Positions 48,701 through 61,351 are shown, numbered from the stretch's first letter. The stretch is DNA of 64,000 nt from Argentina anserina (GCF_933775445.1 NC_065874.1:13721001-13785000); one strand, 5' to 3'. The notes: generated by a model not told the origin, from the sequence alone. Numbers and translations are program-made.

Positions 48701-48829
48701 GAGGGTTTGCAGCTCCTTCTTCAGAGTCTGGATGTTTTTTTGGAATTTTCTCAGGGTGGCAAACTTCGACCACAGGAATTTGGTTAAAGACTTGCCTACT
48801 TCAACAATGAAAGCACCCAAAGTTTCCAT
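45714..48829 (-). CDS. CC-NB-LRR disease resistance protein (RPS2/RPS5-like), 2 exons, 992 aa
   Basis: Intracellular immune receptor of the coiled-coil NLR class. Exons 48033-48829 and 45714-47895 join in phase 2 inside the kinase-2 block (SKR|FLLILDDVW), giving 993 codons. The N-terminal coiled coil (about residues 1-140) has the VVGWIEKVE motif found in RPS2/RPS5-like proteins. NB-ARC motifs are P-loop VYGMGGSGKTTL, kinase-2 LLILDDVWEKIDW, RNBS-B CKIVFTTRS, GLPL CGGLPLAIETMG and RNBS-D RCFLFCSLYPE. The MHD position reads VKMHTVLREVAWWI, so the aspartate is threonine. LRRs follow (LRALRFLNLSSTQISSLPSS onward), with a C-terminal region of less regular repeats (LKTIEVMGCGRLKTL and similar). 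It is full length by eye. It lies between GAUT12 and ATG18f, where Arabidopsis has ankyrin genes (from memory). Confidence 0.93.
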
Positions 48830-51362
48830 GGTACAAAATAGTTGGCAGAAGTAGGTCGTTTTTTAGTTCGGGCTTTAAAGAGAACTAAGGCCAATGGGAG
48901 GGGTGGGAGTAACGAGTACTTACTCTATGACTGAAACTATAAGCCCTATAGTTGATTTGGGGTTAGACACAAATAGTTATGTGTCATCAGATTTTATAGA
49001 CTTGAATGTTTGTCTAGCAGGTTTGTCTTAAACTCCTAGAAATAAGCAAGGAAAAACAAATAAATTCATCGAAGAGCCCAAAAAGAGACGGAACAAGAAC
49101 AAGAACAAGAACAAGAACAGAAGAGTAAAAATTAATCATTGACTCATATCTGACATAGAGGTCCAAATACAAGGAAATTGTCATTGAATTTCCTAGTCAA
49201 TGACAATTCTTAGCCTCACTTGATTAATACTCCTCAGTTCCACACTCCAATGTTTGCAAGCATGTCTTTGGTACACTCAGCGCTCCTGGAATCTGGGTAC
49301 TAAACAACAGTAGTACCAAATCCAAGGAACTTTTTCCAAATACATAATGACAAACAGAGACTCCTTCTGAATTCCGGTCTTGTTACGGAACTTATAAAAA
49401 CATTAAAGTGTCTGAATTCCCTAAGCTCTAAACCACACTATAAGCATTCTGATATCTGACCAGACTTTGCAATACCAACATAATCATCAACAAAAGTGCT
49501 TTCAGATTAAAATCCGGGCACATGCTTCACCATAAATTGATCAACATCTAGTAAGGCTTCCGAGATATTAAAAAAAATTACATATATCTGAATTCATAAA
49601 CTGTATCCAACTGAGCGAACTGACAGTAGTGTTAGTGTGTATTGCATTTCCTGGATATGCCTCACACATTAGCAGAAACGAACTCAAACAGCAGCAGAAT
49701 AAAACAAGGCTTAGATATATCATTTAAAGAGTCAGTTACAAACTTACAATAGTACTGTCTGCTAATGTCAGAAAGTAAAGACATGATCTTTCTGTTTCTG
49801 CAACCAGTTTCATAGAAATCTGAAACTAGAGTGAAAAGCAAAAGAAGATAGCACCTGGGTATAATGAAAAACAGGAAGAGGGGCCAGACCTTTGTTGGGT
49901 TGGTGTTGTAGGATTCAGCTTTACCTTTGCAATTGAACAGAACTGGGGTCTGTACCCAGAAACTGCGTTTCGCCGGCTTCCTCCTGATGTTTGTTTGAGA
50001 ATGGATTAGTAAAACAATACAAAAGTAAAAGTTATAAAGGAGGGTAAATAAAATAAAAAGACTAATGTGGAGTAGGATTTGCAATCAGGGTTATTATCTC
50101 TTGGTTATTTCACTTGCAGCTAATTGCTAGAATCCCTAGATTATAATTTCAAAAGGTTTAGTTGTGTGGAACTCGCTGATACGAGTTAGAGTTGTTTAAG
50201 TAGTTTTTCTCCTTTAGGGTATCAATGCTTAGGATGCTTAATAATTATTATATATGCTGAAATGTGTGATCTTGATATAGTAAAAATGATTGATTATTCA
50301 GAACCGAATCATACATATTCCGGTTTCAAATTATTGATTATAACCAGCCAAATAATCTAGGTTCATAGAAAGTGTGATTTTAGTATGGTAAACACGTACC
50401 TCGCGTCATATGATTGTTGTAAATGATTTTACTTATTGGGGTTTGAACGTTAATACAACAATTCAACCACATCCGAGGAAACGAACCAGCTCGAACAAAT
50501 TATTTCAGTCAATCATACAGAGAAAAAAATCGAAGCAAAAATGGGTGACGGAATTTCTATTTGAGAATGGCACGACGTCTATCCTTGAACATTTGGAGCA
50601 AGAATGATCAGTTACATATTTGCGCGAAGCAATGGAGAGATCCCAGAAAAGTGTCCATGTTACTCAGGGAGGTACAGATTCTGCTTAAAGGTCGAAGTTG
50701 GCCAGAAGCTATGAAACACCAAGGCTGATCAAGACATCGATCACAATTGGTCACCAAGATTTTGTTTCAGTATTTCGACTGATATTTAGGAAATAAGACT
50801 GCATATAATCTGATCCTGGTACTATAACAGTAGTCGACTACCAATTTCCCATTCTTCTTGAGCTACATGCATCTGATCACTTGAACATTCAAAGATGCTT
50901 CTCTCCTACAGCCACAAGGAGGTAACACTTCTACTGCCGGCAGAAGAAATTCCCCAATAGTAAAGTAACTTTCTGCACAACCTTGTTGCTGTTCAGAAAC
51001 TGAAATATAATAGCTTTTAACCATTGGTTTATGAGCACAAAACGTTACTCTCACTCAAGATATGCAACACTTATATCTGAGAAAAGAACAGCAGCAAGAT
51101 AACTTGGAAAACAAAAGAGAGCGATAAAGCGGCAGGAAGATGCAGTTCTATTGTTATGTACATATTACAACTGATTAGGAAACGTTATGTGGCCAATTTA
51201 TTTACAGAGTCAACCAAAGATGAAAACCAACCACATAGTTATCCACAATTTCCGCATCAGTAAAGCCAGACACCCCCCTCCCTATTGCTCATGCTTCTCC
51301 CAAAACCACCCATTGTATTAACATTGTTACTCTCCCAGGAGAACTAAAGAATATCTGCACAC
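48830..51362. other. Spacer upstream of the NLR and downstream of ATG18f
   Basis: No domain-bearing frame is seen. On the minus strand, GAAACGCAG...GCAAAG followed by GTAAAG (about 49990-49925) looks like a leader exon with a donor, possibly a distal 5' UTR exon of the NLR. The left part of ATG18f's 3' UTR probably lies at about 51100-51362. Confidence 0.4.
49091..49120. repeat. (GAACAA)n-type microsatellite
   Basis: About five hexamer units of the GAACAA type (AAGAAC register) lie upstream of the NLR. Confidence 0.85.
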
Positions 51363-51581
51363 CTGATACAAACAGATACCGACATCAAAATCATACTGGT
51401 ACACAACTCTGGTAAAAAAAATTACAACATATAAGCAAGTAATGCGATAAAAATAAATCATTATTTATGCAAATGAATAACTAGAAGAGCCCATCAAAAA
51501 TCTAAAAACAATAGACAATCAGACAAAAATTGCAACCCCAAAGAAAATCCCACAAACTACTACATTCGTAAGAAAACATAC
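51363..51581 (-). other. Putative intron in ATG18f 3' UTR
   Basis: On the minus strand the TAG stop is followed after 2 bases by a strong donor (GATTAGAG|GTATGTTTTC). A good acceptor (TTTGTATCAG|GTGTGC) lies 219 bp on. The junction would be closer than 50 nt to the stop, so it should not trigger nonsense-mediated decay. This is predicted from sequence only. Confidence 0.5.
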
Positions 51582-51583
51582 CT

Positions 51584-54500
51584 CTAATCATATTCATCAC
51601 CTCCCTGTTCAAAAAGATTCCCCATTCCCATGTCTTCTTCTATGTCATTATTTACAAACTTGAGTTGAGCCTCCATTTTAAAGCTGTGCTCTCTACTATT
51701 TACAGTCTCAAGCTGAGTCTTTGTTTCTGGGCTGTCATTGCTATTTACAGAGCCCGTGCTTCCTATTGTCATCTGAGGAACACCCCACCCAGTTTCTTCA
51801 CTACTGTTGTGTTGTTCTGCAAGTCCAGTACCACTGTCACTCATGGTATCAAGAAAGTTTGAACTACTCCTGCCTGAAAGCCTGTCAATTTCAGGTATTG
51901 CAGACCTCTGTTCAAAAAGTTTCCCACTGATATTGCTATTCACAGCAGCAACCCTGCGAAAGAAAAGGTACTAAATCATCTACAGCAATATTTACCTTCT
52001 CTTTGTGCATCGTAGAGGCAACAAACAATTATAAAATAGAGACATGCCACATAAGTAAAAAATAAATGGATGCATAGAAAGTCTTCTCACCTCGCTGGTT
52101 GGAACACTGGAGTCTGAAGATAGTCAAAAACTGGGACCAAATCCTTTGCCCTTGCTTCAATCATGCGAGTTGGAATCCTTTCAATCTCAATTTCTCCGGC
52201 AGTGTCACTTTCACCATCCATCTTCACACCTTCCACAATCATCGACTGAAAATATAGCTGGCAAAGAATAACCAAAAGCATAAACACAAACTCAAGGAAT
52301 TTATATGAATATCATGCATAAGGACAATCTATCACATAGATAGATACCTCATTTTTTGCCCATAGTGGAGCTTGAGTTTCTTGCATCTGCAGTTCAGCTT
52401 CTGAAATATACAAATGATTTTTTTCCTCAGGGGTGATCTTTTCTTTTGGGACAGAACTCAAAGCTTCAGGATATACAATGTTGGCCTTCTTCATTCCTTC
52501 AGGATATATCTTATTATTGTCTAGATTTCTACTATCCCCATATATGTCAGTGTTATCCTCCTGTTCTCTCCGGTTCTTCTTCTGGCATACGTTCCACTTC
52601 TGGATAGCTTCAACTACTAATCTGGCATCACCCTCGTGATCTGACTCATAAGCAGAGTTCAATCCAGTCACAGTTGTTGAATCCAGACCATTTGGCATTC
52701 GCAATGCATATTGTATCATGCAACCAGATGGAGAAAATACCAAAAGGTAGTATTTAGCCTTCAAAGAGCTGGACTCAACATGGTAATCATTGGCTTTGCA
52801 ATTATGGAACGAGGAAGCAATTGCCCCAGAGAAGAAATTCGTCTTGCCAGTGGCAGCGGCAGCAGCACCAGTTACAGTCCCTCTCCAACTATTGTCTCCA
52901 TTTCTTATTCTACTAACAACAGAAAGTGTAACTGGGGGCCCAGGTGAACAGAGGCTCTGCTGATTAGGCATTTGCAAACCTGAATTAGGTGGCCAACGAA
53001 CTGCCGATCTAGTTGGGACACCTGATACAGTATATTTTGGATTGAAGCTAGCCTCGGAACTTGGAATATCAACAGGTCCTCCCTGAGGATTTATAGCAAA
53101 CAGATGGCTAGTCCCCCTAGAGGAACTAACCATAATCCAGTTGCTGTCATCACTGAAACTAATGTCCTGAATGACCTGCAAAGGTAGAGAATATTATTAA
53201 TATCAAACATGTGATTGTTGTTACCACAAAAGATCATGATGATTCTTACTGCATTTGTCATTCCACGCTGTAGCCTGTAAAGATGTACATGAGATGCATC
53301 AGCATCAGTTGAAGAAGAGACTCCAGGAAGTCCAGGCATTATCTTAAAAACATTGATGTTATGCCCCTGAACTGAAGCAGACACTAAAAGCATGCCACTA
53401 GGATCAAAGCATAATGCAGAAATTGGACTTTGGTGAGCCCTGAACTGTGCAATAACAGCTTTACTGACGATATCTCTGACAATGACCTGACAAACCAAAA
53501 GAAATAATAAGCACAAGGAACCCAAATTGAATCTGAAAAGACCAGGAAAGTGTCATTTACCCCTATTAACTTTATCAAGTCAAAAACAGAATGATTAAAT
53601 CATGCAAATGATGAGTAAATACCATGCCTAATAGCACGAATATCCTTACATGATCTGCATAGCAGATCGTTGAACTTCATGGAACATAAGAACATTTCCT
53701 TTATTCACAATAAGAACATTTTCTAATCAGATTGTACAATGCAAGTGCGCGCTTGTACGCACGATATATTAAAAGGTTCTTCCAAGAAACACTAAATTTC
53801 TATCGGGATCAAAATAACGGTTTACAGCTATATTAGCATGAAAGCAAAGGTTTGAGAAGATATACCATTCCAACACTCTCTGTGTCTGTTGACTTGCCAT
53901 TGACAGTTCTATTGGCTTTCCGAGAAGGATTCCCTGACTGGGGATAAGTAATACTATCAGGTACAAGCTCTGAGTAGAACTGGGACAGCTTCTGAATCCC
54001 CATGTCTCCCAAGGTCGCAATCCCAGCAGCTAGTTGCTTGCTTGACTCTTTTGCATAGTGAGCAACCAGGCTACCATTTGAAGGAGAGCTAGCAGAAGGT
54101 TCCAGATGTTGTGGATTAACACGCCCAGAACTGGTTACTGCAACAGGACTTCCACTATAAGCTAGCCATCTCTTGCCTACTGCAACAGGTCCACAACCTA
54201 TACCTCCGGAACCTGGGAATCCCGTAACTATAGGATTGGTAAGAATAGTATATTCCCGCTCTAATGTTGTGGCATCAAAACAGTGTATCTGCAATACACA
54301 AAATTAGATACTTGAGCATCGGAGAAAGAGAAATCATTATGACTAAAACTTTGCAAATACAAGTATACCTGAGTTGCTTGAGAAATAGCAATAACTCGAG
54401 AACTGCACTTCACAGAATAAACAGCTGATCTGAACTTCAGCACGTGAACATAGGATTGAGATCTCAAGGAAAAAACACGAACAGAAGTTGGCACAAAACT

Positions 54501-56922
54501 ACTGTTCACTTTGTCAGGGCTGTTAGTGGTAACACCGTTGCGAGGGCCAGTGTTATCCTCTTTGTTATTATCAACAGATATTGACCCATCAGCACAAACA
54601 ACCAGCAGTGGACGGCTTTCTGCAAACTTGTCATCTGATCTCTTTGAGGCTATTGGTTTAGGTAGCATTTGCATAAATGAAATAGGACCATCATGTGTGG
54701 AAATCAGGTCATGGACATTATCTGCTTCTTCAACATCCCAGACCTGGAAACCAGAGCGGTAACCCAGCAGAAGAACTTTACGGCAGACATTTCCCTCCCC
54801 CTCTAACTTGTCAAATCCAGCCCAGTTTACCTATATTTTTCCAAAAACAATAGCAATAATGAAAAGGTTAAGACAACAGTTGAATTTCATGAAAAACAAA
54901 AGGAATAACAATACCATATTTACAGAGTTATTGTCTGATATGAACAAAACAATTTGGTGGTATATAAAAAAAAAGGCCAAATCTTGCAGAGAAATGTGAA
55001 AGCAAGAATGGATTATATGTATTTTGTATATTTATGCTGAAAGATTAACAATCTCAACAAAAGAAATAGCAATTTAATATCATGGAAAAATCCAAAGAAT
55101 ATACCCAGGCAAGTCCTCCCATCACTTAAAAATTAACAGAATGACATAAATTGTCAAGCAGGCACGTGATATGTGTAGTGCAGACAAAGTCGAATACCGC
55201 AATGTATTTTGGTTATCCAAACAGACCAAAATTCAATTTGACCTCTCTTGTCTCCAGCTCTGCCTTCAGTAACTTCTAGTTCTGAGGACAAAGGAGAAGC
55301 TCTCTCATACTATAATTTAGGATCAAACTCAAATTGTTGACCGACATGAGTAATCCTTATATCATCTAAATCATACTTGAGAAGAAGTACCTTCATCCTT
55401 CTTCAACATATGTCTTACTATACTATTTGAGAATTGGTATGCACATATAAATAGACTGAAATTAGTAACCTTTACTGTAAACCAGATTTAATATTATTTC
55501 ATATAGTACAGCATCGGAAAAGACTGGCCAGCAAAACTTATTCAGATGATCTCAAATCCATCTGAATCATTTCCAGGTGGTCATCTGAGGCAGGAAAGCC
55601 ATGATCAATTTTAACACACGGCAGGTGAATCAATTTCAATTGGATTAAGAGGAAATGATGGATGGGTGGAGGGATGAAAACCAGAATGATTCATAGCATG
55701 AAACATAAAAAAGAATTGGCAAAATCTTTCCAAATCTGTGCAGTCAATTGCAATAGAAATGGCTTAAATTGCAAGATTAATGTCATATGGATCAACACAC
55801 GTGGAAGATGAAGCGTGCAGCCAACAAGTTACTAAGCAAAATTCATTCAATCTTGCTTACGTATCCAAATATTGATTCAAATAACACGTGTAGGCTAGTG
55901 ATTACTAAGCAACACAATCTTGAAAATTTCTTCGCAACTCAACACTATAAACAAGCGACAAAATACAAACGGTTGATCCAGATTACAAATTAGAACCTAC
56001 AAATCCAAACTGCCACTTTCTCAACATACACATGGATATTTGTATTCCGACAAAATCTACTAGATGACTATACCCGGCATGAAAACACCAATTGATAATC
56101 AGTCAACAAGGAATAGAATCTCAAGAACCATGCATGCATAAAATCCTAAAATTCTGTGAAGCACACAAGCGATCACAGTTCCGAACAACTGATGCTTTTT
56201 GAACCAGCACCGACACTACCAATACTATACCACTCAAACTTACTTGAATCTCATTTTAGTAACACAAAATGTGCATTTGTGTTCTCTTTCCAATTTTAAA
56301 GATCAGCATGCAGAAAAATCAGACTAATATGCAAACCACATATCTCATAACTGACATTCTTTACATGCATACACTCCTTGTAACTGCTACATGGGTGCAT
56401 TTCTGCTCTCTTTCCAACATCAAATATAACAGAATTCCAAGATCAAAGTCTCCTAAGACATAACTGAAGCTCTTCACATATAATTCTATTCAATCAGCAT
56501 TTACAGTCTTTCCCTTTGCAGCTCTATCTCCTATCTTCCCCAACCACAATGTCTAGTCCTTTCCGGCCACAATTATCAAACTACCATGTTTACAAAACAC
56601 TTAACAACACACGATAAAAGAACTGAACTCTACAATAAACACAAATTCATCCAATAAACTACACCGAAAACTAACGAGAACAATAAAAATTTCCCAACTT
56701 AAACAAAAAGCAAACAACTTATCGTACCTGATCATTGCTGGCATCCTCATCCCTCTCCACAATCGAAGAGGCCACCGACACAGCCGACCTGGCAACAGTT
56801 GATGCCCCAGAAGACACAATCCTCAGATAACTCGAAAGTGCCCGAAACGAACTCGGAATGAAACCATTAGTCTTGCCATGGCGGGAAACACCACCACCAT
56901 TACGTCCACCATCATTCATCAT
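51584..56922 (-). CDS. ATG18F: Autophagy-related protein 18f-like (WD40 + BCAS3 domain), 7 exons, 893 aa
   Basis: Plant PROPPIN-type protein of the ATG18 f/g/h group, expected to bind phosphoinositides on forming autophagosomes. Exons: 56728-56922, 54369-54830, 53866-54288, 53250-53486, 52348-53175, 52091-52257, 51584-51953, totalling 894 codons. The N terminus (MMNDGGRNGG) leads to FRALSSYLRIVSSGASTVAR. WD repeats follow (LLLGYRSGFQVWDVEE, SVRVFSLRSQSYVHVLKFRS, HCFDATTLEREYTILTNP). The region ISALCFDPSGMLLVSASVQG then LYRLQRG holds the lipid-binding position; yeast-type PROPPINs have FRRG, here it is LQRG. The BCAS3 part (YLLVFSPSGCMIQYAL) and an acidic tail follow. The ATG at 56922 was chosen because the frame upstream has no other ATG. 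The first intron is about 1.9 kb. Order next to GAUT12 agrees with Arabidopsis. Confidence 0.9.
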
Positions 56923-58897
56923 CCCCAAGAAAACAACCAACACTCAGATAAACAAAACACTCCTTATCTACTACTTCTTCTTGTTCAAACCCAGCTGTCT
57001 TAATCATAACCCTTCAGAGCTGTTTCTCTTTTGAACTTCAACAACAACACAAAAAAAAAAAGAGAGAGAGGGCCAAACCCAAAATAAGAAACAGCTCCAA
57101 ATTCACAACCTTTTTAGGCTCCAAGTGTCTCCATCTCCAAGTTCCACAGCCCTAACGCATCCAAAACAAGAAACTAAAAGAACCCACAAAGCCTCTGGTT
57201 TTTCACGTCGTTTAGTCAATAAAAACAAACAAGACGATCAGAATTGCGCAAGCACAAAACTACCCACCAAAATTGTTCTTTAACAAAACAAAGACCCTTC
57301 TTCTCATCCCAATGACACAATCAGAAACCTAAAATCTAGAGAGACCCAAATCGAAAGCTGCAATCTTTGCTCTGAAAGTAAGCTTCTTGCAATAAATAAA
57401 TAAAAGGAATAAAAGAATTTACAGAAGAAGGAAAAATGTGATTTTTATGAAATTTAAGGAAAGGGTTTGGGAATTGAAATGTGAGAGTGATTAATGATTA
57501 GGGTTTTCACAAGGAAAAACCGCCAGAAAACCAGGAGGGAGATCGGAGGAGAGATGAGAAGAGATAATGGCAAATGATTTTTATTTTTTTCTGATGACGA
57601 TGATCATGATATCAATAAAAAAACAAAGGAGGGAGGAAAAAAATTGAAGGAATGAAAAAGACTATTCGTTTACGACTCTATCAGCTTGCTTCTGCTATGT
57701 GCCTATCTCCTAAAGATTGTCAAAGCTTGGAGTTGGAGATTTTGCTTTGGTGTTTGGTCTGGTTTGGTTTTGTTAGTTCGGTTTTTGGGTTAAGTTGAGA
57801 ACCAGAACAACTTCTTCAACCTCCTCTACACGTTTCTTTACCTCCCTATTTCTTTTTTCTCTTTATAACGAGTAAAATATGGTAAAGTTTTCATCTTTGT
57901 GGTACATAACATCAATTTTGCGACAACATATGTGGGATATTTTTGTTTGGATTAGAAAGATGGGATGCATGTGTGATTTGTTGTGTTTTGTAGTTTTGAG
58001 AAATGAACACATTTTTTTCAATATAGCATAATATATGAGGCTCAAAACACTCTAGCCAATCCCATAGTTTAGTGGGTTTGTCTTTCTCAATGAGACCTGC
58101 TTGTTTAGGTTGGGTGCAATTTCAAACCAAAATTTCGTTTAGGAATGAAAACTTGCACAAACTTGGAAGCATTGTTTGAAATTAAGGAAGAGAGTAAGCT
58201 TCGTTATACTCAAAAGGGTATCTGACCTTATATATATTGAAATGGATTCGAATAGGATACCATGTTGTTTGCATGGAAATGGAAAATTATAAATGATGAC
58301 CATTGTACCTTGCTTCAGTTGCTTGTGGTGGTCTAGCTTTTTACCCCCACAATAAGCAATTGAAAATCATTGCTTCCAATTTACCCATCTTGTGTGGTAT
58401 TGAAGGCATAGGACTTCTTGTAACAGCAATGTGCATTTATACGATGAAATGTGAAGACCATTAATGTTGGCATGTGTTTGTTAACAGGATGATGAGTCTC
58501 ATTTCTTTATATATGACGTATGGTCAACTACATTAAAGTTTTTAACGTGGCAAGTATAGTTGAGTATTTGAGCCTACAAAAAACATAGGGTTGGAAAAAT
58601 GTCACGGTCCTGCGGATAATTGTAACAAATAGAGAAAAATCGTTGCTAACATTAGTGTCACGAATAGTTTAACTGGATAAGCCCTTGATTCGATATATAG
58701 CAGGATGAGTATGAACCAACAGTGGAAATTTGACCATGATGTTTGTTGAGTAGTGAAGATTATAGGGTAATTAATTTTTTTTTTTTGACTTTCTGTTTGA
58801 AATTGATTAGAAAAAGAGCCAAGACTTTCCATAAATTGAGTTATGTATGACTTGCTCCCCAAGTGTTTTTTTTCTTGGAGGTCAAGAATACCACCAT
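56923..58897. other. ATG18f leader/promoter and intergenic DNA
   Basis: The first 600 bp are probably 5' UTR and promoter, with (GA)n on the plus strand near 57060. Beyond it is AT-rich spacer. Frames at 57863-58045 and 58602-58862 show no domain. Confidence 0.45.
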
Positions 58898-58900
58898 TTA

Positions 58901-59343
58901 GAGCATCTCTAATAGTTCCTCTTAAAATTCTCTACTACAGAGGATGAAAATATCAAATCTCTTTAAAAAATGTCTCAACTCCAACAGCTCACCTATATAT
59001 TATATAATTTAAATGTAAATGTGTATAATTAAATGAAAATCAAATTAAATCTCATAATGTCATAATTTATACCAAGACCAGAGAAATATTGATAAATCAT
59101 TCTTTTTTTTTTGGTTATTTTTTTAGAATGGAGTGAATTTTTTTTTTGTAATAAATAAAGTTTAGAAATTGTTTTCAAAATTATACAGATTTTGAAAATT
59201 CTACAAATCTAGAGATTTTGTTTCTCTCTTCCCACTTTCTCTATTATAAATAATGGTTTATAAAAGCTATTGGAGCTAAAAATTGGTGTTTTTCCTCTCT
59301 AATAGAGATTATTTGAGTTTTAGATAAGCTATTAGAGATGTTT
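58901..59343. mobile_element. Tourist-like (PIF/Harbinger) MITE, copy 2
   Basis: 443 bp with ends GAGCATCTCTAATAG and, reversed, AAACATCTCTAATAG, flanked by TTA (58898-58900 and 59344-59346). GAGCATCTC termini with TTA/TAA duplications are typical of plant Harbinger MITEs. It shares its body with 16525-16970 and is the better preserved copy. Confidence 0.88.
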
Positions 59344-59904
59344 TTAGATGCTCATTTTTCTAATTTTGTCAACAATAGGGCCCTTCCTCGACCACAAGCT
59401 TTCGCCTCATCACCACTCTTTATTGTCGCACCATACACCTACAATAAGGTGATTATCCGACGATAACTTGTTAATTAATATGCAAATTTTAATTACATAA
59501 ACATCGATTTTGAGTTGTCAAACTGATGACATTGAGTGTGAGAGAACAAATATTAAACGAAACCTAACACGTAGGTACTATTTGAGAATCAAGATCATAT
59601 GAACAAATCAATAATCTATTTAATCTTGAACACAATCATGTACAATACTACAATCTATATGGATCTTATATGATGACATCTAGATTGAGAGAAAAATGAT
59701 CGCCCATTCTGATATTTGGGTAAAGTTTTGTTATTTGTTTTCTTCCTTCTTTTACCTAGCTAGCCACATCATTGTGTTTTGAAAAGTTAAGACAATGTGA
59801 TAGGAGTATTAATAAAATGGAAGTTTAATTTCTATAATTCTCGTGTACTCAAGTATAATATGAAAAATTATGGCATTTCCGATAAGAACCGTCTTATTGA
59901 GAAT
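59344..59904. other. AT-rich spacer between two MITEs
   Basis: Nothing recognisable was found in either strand. Confidence 0.5.
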
Positions 59905-60260
59905 TTGTTGAAGACCTCTTTAATTCACACACTTTTAGATTTCATATTCATATCTTGACCATTTAGTTTTTAGATATATATGAGTAGATCATCCATGCAA
60001 AAATTCATCAAATTTGACAATCGTTAAGACATTATTAAATGTGATTTACTCATTATGAACTTGAACGGTTCATGTTTGAAAGTTTTGGTTCATTCATTCA
60101 TTTGATCTACTTTGATACCTTATCTTAACGAACACTAAATTAGCTGAAAATTTATATATTTAATCTACTATTATATACCTAAAGTCTAAACTATTGAGAT
60201 GAAAAAATGTGACAGAAAAATAAGTCTAATTAACAATTACTTAGAAAGTCTTCAACTAGT
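59905..60260. mobile_element. Decayed MITE-like inverted repeat
   Basis: Outer arms share GTTGAAGAC, and inner arms pair TAGTTTTTAGATATATATGA with TAGTTTAGACTTTAGGTATA plus GTAGAT. The centre has AAAATTCATCAAATTTGACA followed by ATCGTTAAGA, and a GAACGGTTCATG block, both like the 13180-13529 MITE. The ends are approximate and no target duplication was identified. Confidence 0.55.
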
Positions 60261-60381
60261 CCTTAACAAGATGATCCTCATTGGAAAATCTCCATATGAA
60301 TCATTATGTTGCAGTTTAGATCAATATAAAGCTATACAAAAGATATGAGGAAGCTCACATGAAAGATGAGACTAACATACG

Positions 60382-60459
60382 AATACGCAAGTCTATGCAC
60401 ATATCTAATCCTATCTTTTGAGTATGCAAGTCTATGCACATACCCAATCCTATCTTCTG
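60382..60459. repeat. Two tandem 39-bp units
   Basis: GCAAGTCTATGCACATA followed by CAATCCTATCTTYTGAGT-like sequence occurs twice, at 60387 and 60426, with few differences. Confidence 0.85.
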
Positions 60460-60614
60460 AGTTTGGTTGCTACGGCATCAACCCATTTTCGTCTAGTCTT
60501 ATAATGTTGGGTATAAGTTTTGTTCGATTACAAAGCCATGATGAGACAAACTTTCTTATGTTGGGGGTATTATTCTTTTCAAACCCAAATTCATATCATT
60601 GTTTGATCATTAAT

Positions 60615-61349
60615 TATCACACCCCGAGACCATTTTTGGTCATGAAAAATACAGCAGTAATCGCCGTAGTTCTAGGTTAGTACCAATTGATACGAGATTC
60701 TAGGCATCGACAGCGCCAATTTACGACTACAAGGCTATTGGGATAAATAAATAATAGTAAATTTGGGTTAAAAAACAGATGAAGCTCAATTTACTGAATA
60801 AATACGAATAAGCGGAAGGTATCAAATAAAATGAAAGTTTAAGTATGACATGAGAAAAGTGCGTCATCATAATAAATACGGGCCAAAGGAAACAATTGCA
60901 TGACTAAAATGAAAAGTAACAGAGTACGCGTCGTGCAATTGTTGAAGTAAAAACGGAGATCGGGTAAATAAGAAATCACACGTGAAGCAGGCTCCTCGGT
61001 ATCGAAAGTGAACCACGAGCGATGCGACGCCACTAGCACCTAATCCAAGTCCTCGCGTGATCCACGAGGATCTTTCTACAATTAACTCTTTCCATAATTA
61101 ACGTAAGTTAACGTAACCATTAATTATGAATGGTTTTAAATTACGTTTCTATTTATAGTTTCTATTTTAGGAAATTGTGTTTGTATATAAACAATGATAT
61201 TGTACGAATTAAACATTCATTCAATTGGAAATCAGTTTTCTTTTGTTTCAATCTTATTCTTTCTCTAATCGTTTCATACGTTTCCTCTCATATTGAGAAG
61301 TCTCTCTTATTTTCCTACTAAAGTTCTATCCCTTAGAAGTTTTGGATCA
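60615..61349 (+). repeat. Putative gypsy 5' LTR
   Basis: It runs from TATCACACCCCGAGACC to a CA dinucleotide two bases before the primer site. It contains TATA-like stretches (CTATTTATAG near 61148 and GTATATAAAC near 61182). The right edge is well supported by the primer site; the left edge is inferred. Confidence 0.5.
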
Positions 61350-61351
61350 AG

